Source of the DNA: Fibrobacter sp.
GTDB lineage: Bacteria; Fibrobacterota; Fibrobacteria; Fibrobacterales; Fibrobacteraceae
Direction of reading: 5' to 3'
Length of the DNA: 59,807 nucleotides
NCBI GenBank assembly: GCA_024399015.1
Contig: JAKSIC010000018.1
Location: 1-59,807 of the forward strand
Positions 57,590 through 59,807 of the stretch are shown here, piece by piece. A model generated the notes under the pieces. It did not search any database and was not told the DNA's origin. It was given only the letters and a program-made list of their open reading frames with translations. Every line of letters starts with the position of its first letter. The first letter of the stretch is position 1. The position numbers were made by a program, and so were the translations under genes.

Positions 57590-58864
57590 TTGAAAAAAGT
57601 ATTTCTTTGCGTTATTGCAACATCGTTATTCCTTGTATCAAACGTTTGGGCTAAAAAAGACAATCAGGCATTAAAAGACCATGCTTACCAGTGCTTGGAA
57701 AAGCTGAGCATATTCTCCGCCCCGGAATTAGCCCCGAACGCAAACCTTCAAGTCTTGATGCAGAATGACAGTCTCATCATGCGTTACGACTCCAACTACA
57801 CCGCAAAAGTGGACAATATTCTGGAGACCTGGACTGAAGAATGTAAGGATCTCTTTGACAGAAATGTCTACTCCCCCGGTTTCTTTACCCGTTCCCCTCT
57901 TAGTGCACTGGTAGACTCTATCGCCACGAGCCAGCAAAGAGTTAGAACCGAAGCCATGGACAACGACAGCCTGAAGCAGGAAACCACTCACAAGGACAGC
58001 CTCAACGCACACTTCCTTTTCATGTTCAAGGACGGATACCTAAAGGAAATTGGCATCACCCCCCGTTTAAGAAAACGCTACCAGTACGTAAGCAACGGAA
58101 CTACGCTATTCTGGGGCTTTGAAGGAGTGACCCACAGAATTTACTTGGACGAAGGCTTGTTTAAGAAGGATTCTCTCATCATTTCTTCCGGTAACTACAT
58201 CACAGAGAAAAAGAATCTGACGGAAATCAAAAGACCTTGGAGCAGAGTGATTACCAAGCAGGATTATCCTGAACTTAAGGAATCCGACGCAAATGGCAAA
58301 TTCGAAAACGACACAAACGCATTCACTCCAATCTATTTTGGTGCAGTAAACAAAAGCTGGGCCCTTTCTGTACAAGCCTCCGCTGGACTCTTCGCAGGCT
58401 ATTTCACAGACAAAGTATTGGACGATATGGAAGCAGACCGAGACTCCTCTGCCATCATTGAAGGACTTCTGGAAATGGGCGTAAACTGGAGCGTCACCGC
58501 AGGTGCAATTCATTGCAGTCCCTCTAGTCAAAGATGCTTTGGCTTTGGCGCAGGTTACGGAAGCGACTACTTCTCCGGAAGTAAACTCGAAAAAGGCTAC
58601 TGGGACAAAGTGGAAGCAACTTCTGTAATGAACCAGGTAAGCGGCCTCAAGCTTTATGGTGAATACTTCTTTAAAAGCAATTTCCCCGTTGGCGTCCGCG
58701 AAACAATCACCATCCCTCTCAATGCAGGCATGGAATACATTCAGGCAAAGACAAACCTCTTCATTTCCATGTTGGACATCGGGTTTTCCATTTCTCCGGC
58801 CCAGTTCATCCCGACAATCAATATGGGCATAACCTACAGGTTTAATACAGAAGCACTTTTCTAA
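57590..58864 (+). CDS. Hypothetical secreted protein, TTG start
   Basis: A 424-residue protein of unknown function. The start is TTG at 57590, supported by AGGAGG eight bases upstream and by a clean signal peptide (KKVFLCVIATSLFLVSNVWA); the next in-frame ATG is too far inside. The first half has many acidic and hydroxyl residues; the second half has alternating strands (WALSVQASAGLFAGYF, FISMLDIGFSIS) and ends with MGITYRFNTEALF, suggesting an outer-membrane barrel. Four cysteines lie near residues 34, 85, 304 and 310. A strong terminator follows. Confidence 0.75.
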   Translation: MKKVFLCVIATSLFLVSNVWAKKDNQALKDHAYQCLEKLSIFSAPELAPNANLQVLMQNDSLIMRYDSNYTAKVDNILETWTEECKDLFDRNVYSPGFFTRSPLSALVDSIATSQQRVRTEAMDNDSLKQETTHKDSLNAHFLFMFKDGYLKEIGITPRLRKRYQYVSNGTTLFWGFEGVTHRIYLDEGLFKKDSLIISSGNYITEKKNLTEIKRPWSRVITKQDYPELKESDANGKFENDTNAFTPIYFGAVNKSWALSVQASAGLFAGYFTDKVLDDMEADRDSSAIIEGLLEMGVNWSVTAGAIHCSPSSQRCFGFGAGYGSDYFSGSKLEKGYWDKVEATSVMNQVSGLKLYGEYFFKSNFPVGVRETITIPLNAGMEYIQAKTNLFISMLDIGFSISPAQFIPTINMGITYRFNTEALF

Positions 58865-58878
58865 CTTCTAAATAGCAA

Positions 58879-58908
58879 AACGGGGTGTCAAAACATCCCG
58901 TTTTTTTT
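58879..58908 (+). terminator. Terminator before metG
   Basis: AACGGGGTGT (58879-58888) pairs with ACATCCCGTT (58893-58902), one mismatch, followed by a run of T that leads into the metG promoter box. Confidence 0.8.
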
Positions 58909-58915
58909 AAATTTT
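58908..58915 (+). promoter_or_regulatory. TAnnTTTT box five bases before metG
   Basis: TAAATTTT, CGCCT, then ATG at 58921. It overlaps the T-run of the preceding terminator; no Shine-Dalgarno sequence. Confidence 0.35.
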
Positions 58916-58920
58916 CGCCT

Positions 58921-59807
58921 ATGAAGAACTTTTACGTTACTACCCCGATTTATTATGTGAATGACGCACCCCACATCGGTCATTCCTACACTACCGTTTT
59001 GGCAGATATCCTCACCCGCTTCCACAAGATTCTGGGCTATCAGACCTTCTTTTTGACCGGTACCGACGAACACGGCCAGAAGGTGCAGCGCGCTGCCGCC
59101 AAGCGTGAAGTAGATCCGCAGGCTCATGTGGACGAATACTACCATCACTTCGAAGATCTCTGGAAGAAGATGGGCATCTGCAACGACTTCTTTATCCGCA
59201 CCACCTATCCCGAACATAAGGCTTACGTTCAGGAATGCCTCCAGAAGCTCTGGGACAAGGGCGAAATCTATTCCAAGGAATACGAAGGTTGGTACTCTGT
59301 CGGTGAAGAACGCTTCTTCGGCGAAGACGAACTTGACGAAAACAAGTGCGACCCCATTAGCCACCGCCCGGTGGAATGGTTGAAGGAAAAGAACTACTTC
59401 TTCAAGATGAGCAAGTATCAGCAGCAGCTCATCGACCACTTGAATCAGAACCCGGACTGGATCGTTCCCGACTACCGTCGTAACGAAATCCTGGGCTTCC
59501 TCCGTCAGCCGCTGAACGACCTCTGCATCAGCCGCCCGAAGGCACGCCTCTCCTGGGGTATTCCTCTGCCTTTCGATGGCGACTACGTGACCTACGTCTG
59601 GTTCGACGCCCTGTTGAACTACGTGAGCGCCTCCACCGCCTTCCACAAGACTTTTGCCGACGGCACCCCCATCTGGCCCGCCACCTACCACCTGATCGGC
59701 AAGGACATCCTCACCACTCATAGCGTGTACTGGCCCACCATGCTCATGGCCTTGGACATTCCTCTGCCCAAGCATATTCTGGCCCACGGCTGGTGGCTGG
59801 TGAACGG
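58921..59807 (+). CDS. metG: Methionyl-tRNA synthetase (3' end cut by window edge)
   Basis: The first 295 residues are visible. The enzyme charges tRNA-Met. The class I HIGH motif is in APHIGHSYTTVLADI (about residue 17-31), followed by FFLTGTDEHGQKV, WYSVGEERFF, ISRPKARLSWGIPLP and the YHLIGKDILTTHSVYW region; the KMSKS loop lies beyond the right edge. The connective peptide near residue 130 (DENKCDPISHRPVEW) has only one Cys, so it looks like the zinc-free (Bacillus-like) type. The start ATG has a TAnnTTTT box five bases upstream and no ribosome binding site. Confidence 0.95.
   Translation, partial: MKNFYVTTPIYYVNDAPHIGHSYTTVLADILTRFHKILGYQTFFLTGTDEHGQKVQRAAAKREVDPQAHVDEYYHHFEDLWKKMGICNDFFIRTTYPEHKAYVQECLQKLWDKGEIYSKEYEGWYSVGEERFFGEDELDENKCDPISHRPVEWLKEKNYFFKMSKYQQQLIDHLNQNPDWIVPDYRRNEILGFLRQPLNDLCISRPKARLSWGIPLPFDGDYVTYVWFDALLNYVSASTAFHKTFADGTPIWPATYHLIGKDILTTHSVYWPTMLMALDIPLPKHILAHGWWLVN

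Overview
The window most likely comes from a Fibrobacter-type bacterium (Fibrobacterota). The main reasons are a Fibrobacter succinogenes major paralogous (FISUMP) domain protein, a secreted GH10 xylanase with a CBM6-like module and a C-terminal tail resembling a type IX secretion sorting domain, several outer-membrane barrel proteins, and putative promoters of the Bacteroidota-like form TAnnTTTG. This is inferred from protein families, not from rRNA.

Positions 1-14.3 kb are accessory. A minus-strand operon encodes a type III-like restriction-modification cluster: ASCH protein, SNF2 helicase with a PLD-like N-terminus, DUF4391 protein and Mod methyltransferase, the last cut by the left edge. 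After two unrecognised acidic genes comes a mosaic of small defence or toxin-antitoxin (TA) genes: a GNAT acetyltransferase with a 46-residue partner (present twice, the second copy deleted), a Panacea-domain gene with a 62-residue partner, an overlapping DUF3791/DUF3990/72-residue trio, a metallophosphoesterase and a RhuM-Fic fusion. Four copies of a structured ~90 bp repeat (7438, 8389, 12481, 13743) border these units and several gene fragments.

From 14.4 kb on the window is mostly chromosomal housekeeping: xylanase with a 42 bp tandem-repeat array upstream, xpt-pbuX purine salvage, hisI, tilS, an ftsH-folP-cdaA-SUMF1 operon (c-di-AMP synthesis), a TlpA/OMP/pyrD operon, M20 peptidase-sirtuin, a partial peptide ABC transporter interleaved with a patatin lipase, hflX, pgpA, a UvrD-type helicase, fabF, orn-PBP-lgt, pmbA, an AlgX-like protein, tRNA-Arg(CCU), a FIST-GGDEF-HD-GYP sensor and the start of metG.

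The most interesting signals are the repeat-delimited cassette region with a duplicated TA unit, a Panacea leader that can hide its own ribosome binding site, a dispersed palindrome inserted in frame in tilS, and a group of genes whose start codon lies only 5-7 bases after a TAnnTTTG-like box, suggesting leaderless mRNAs.
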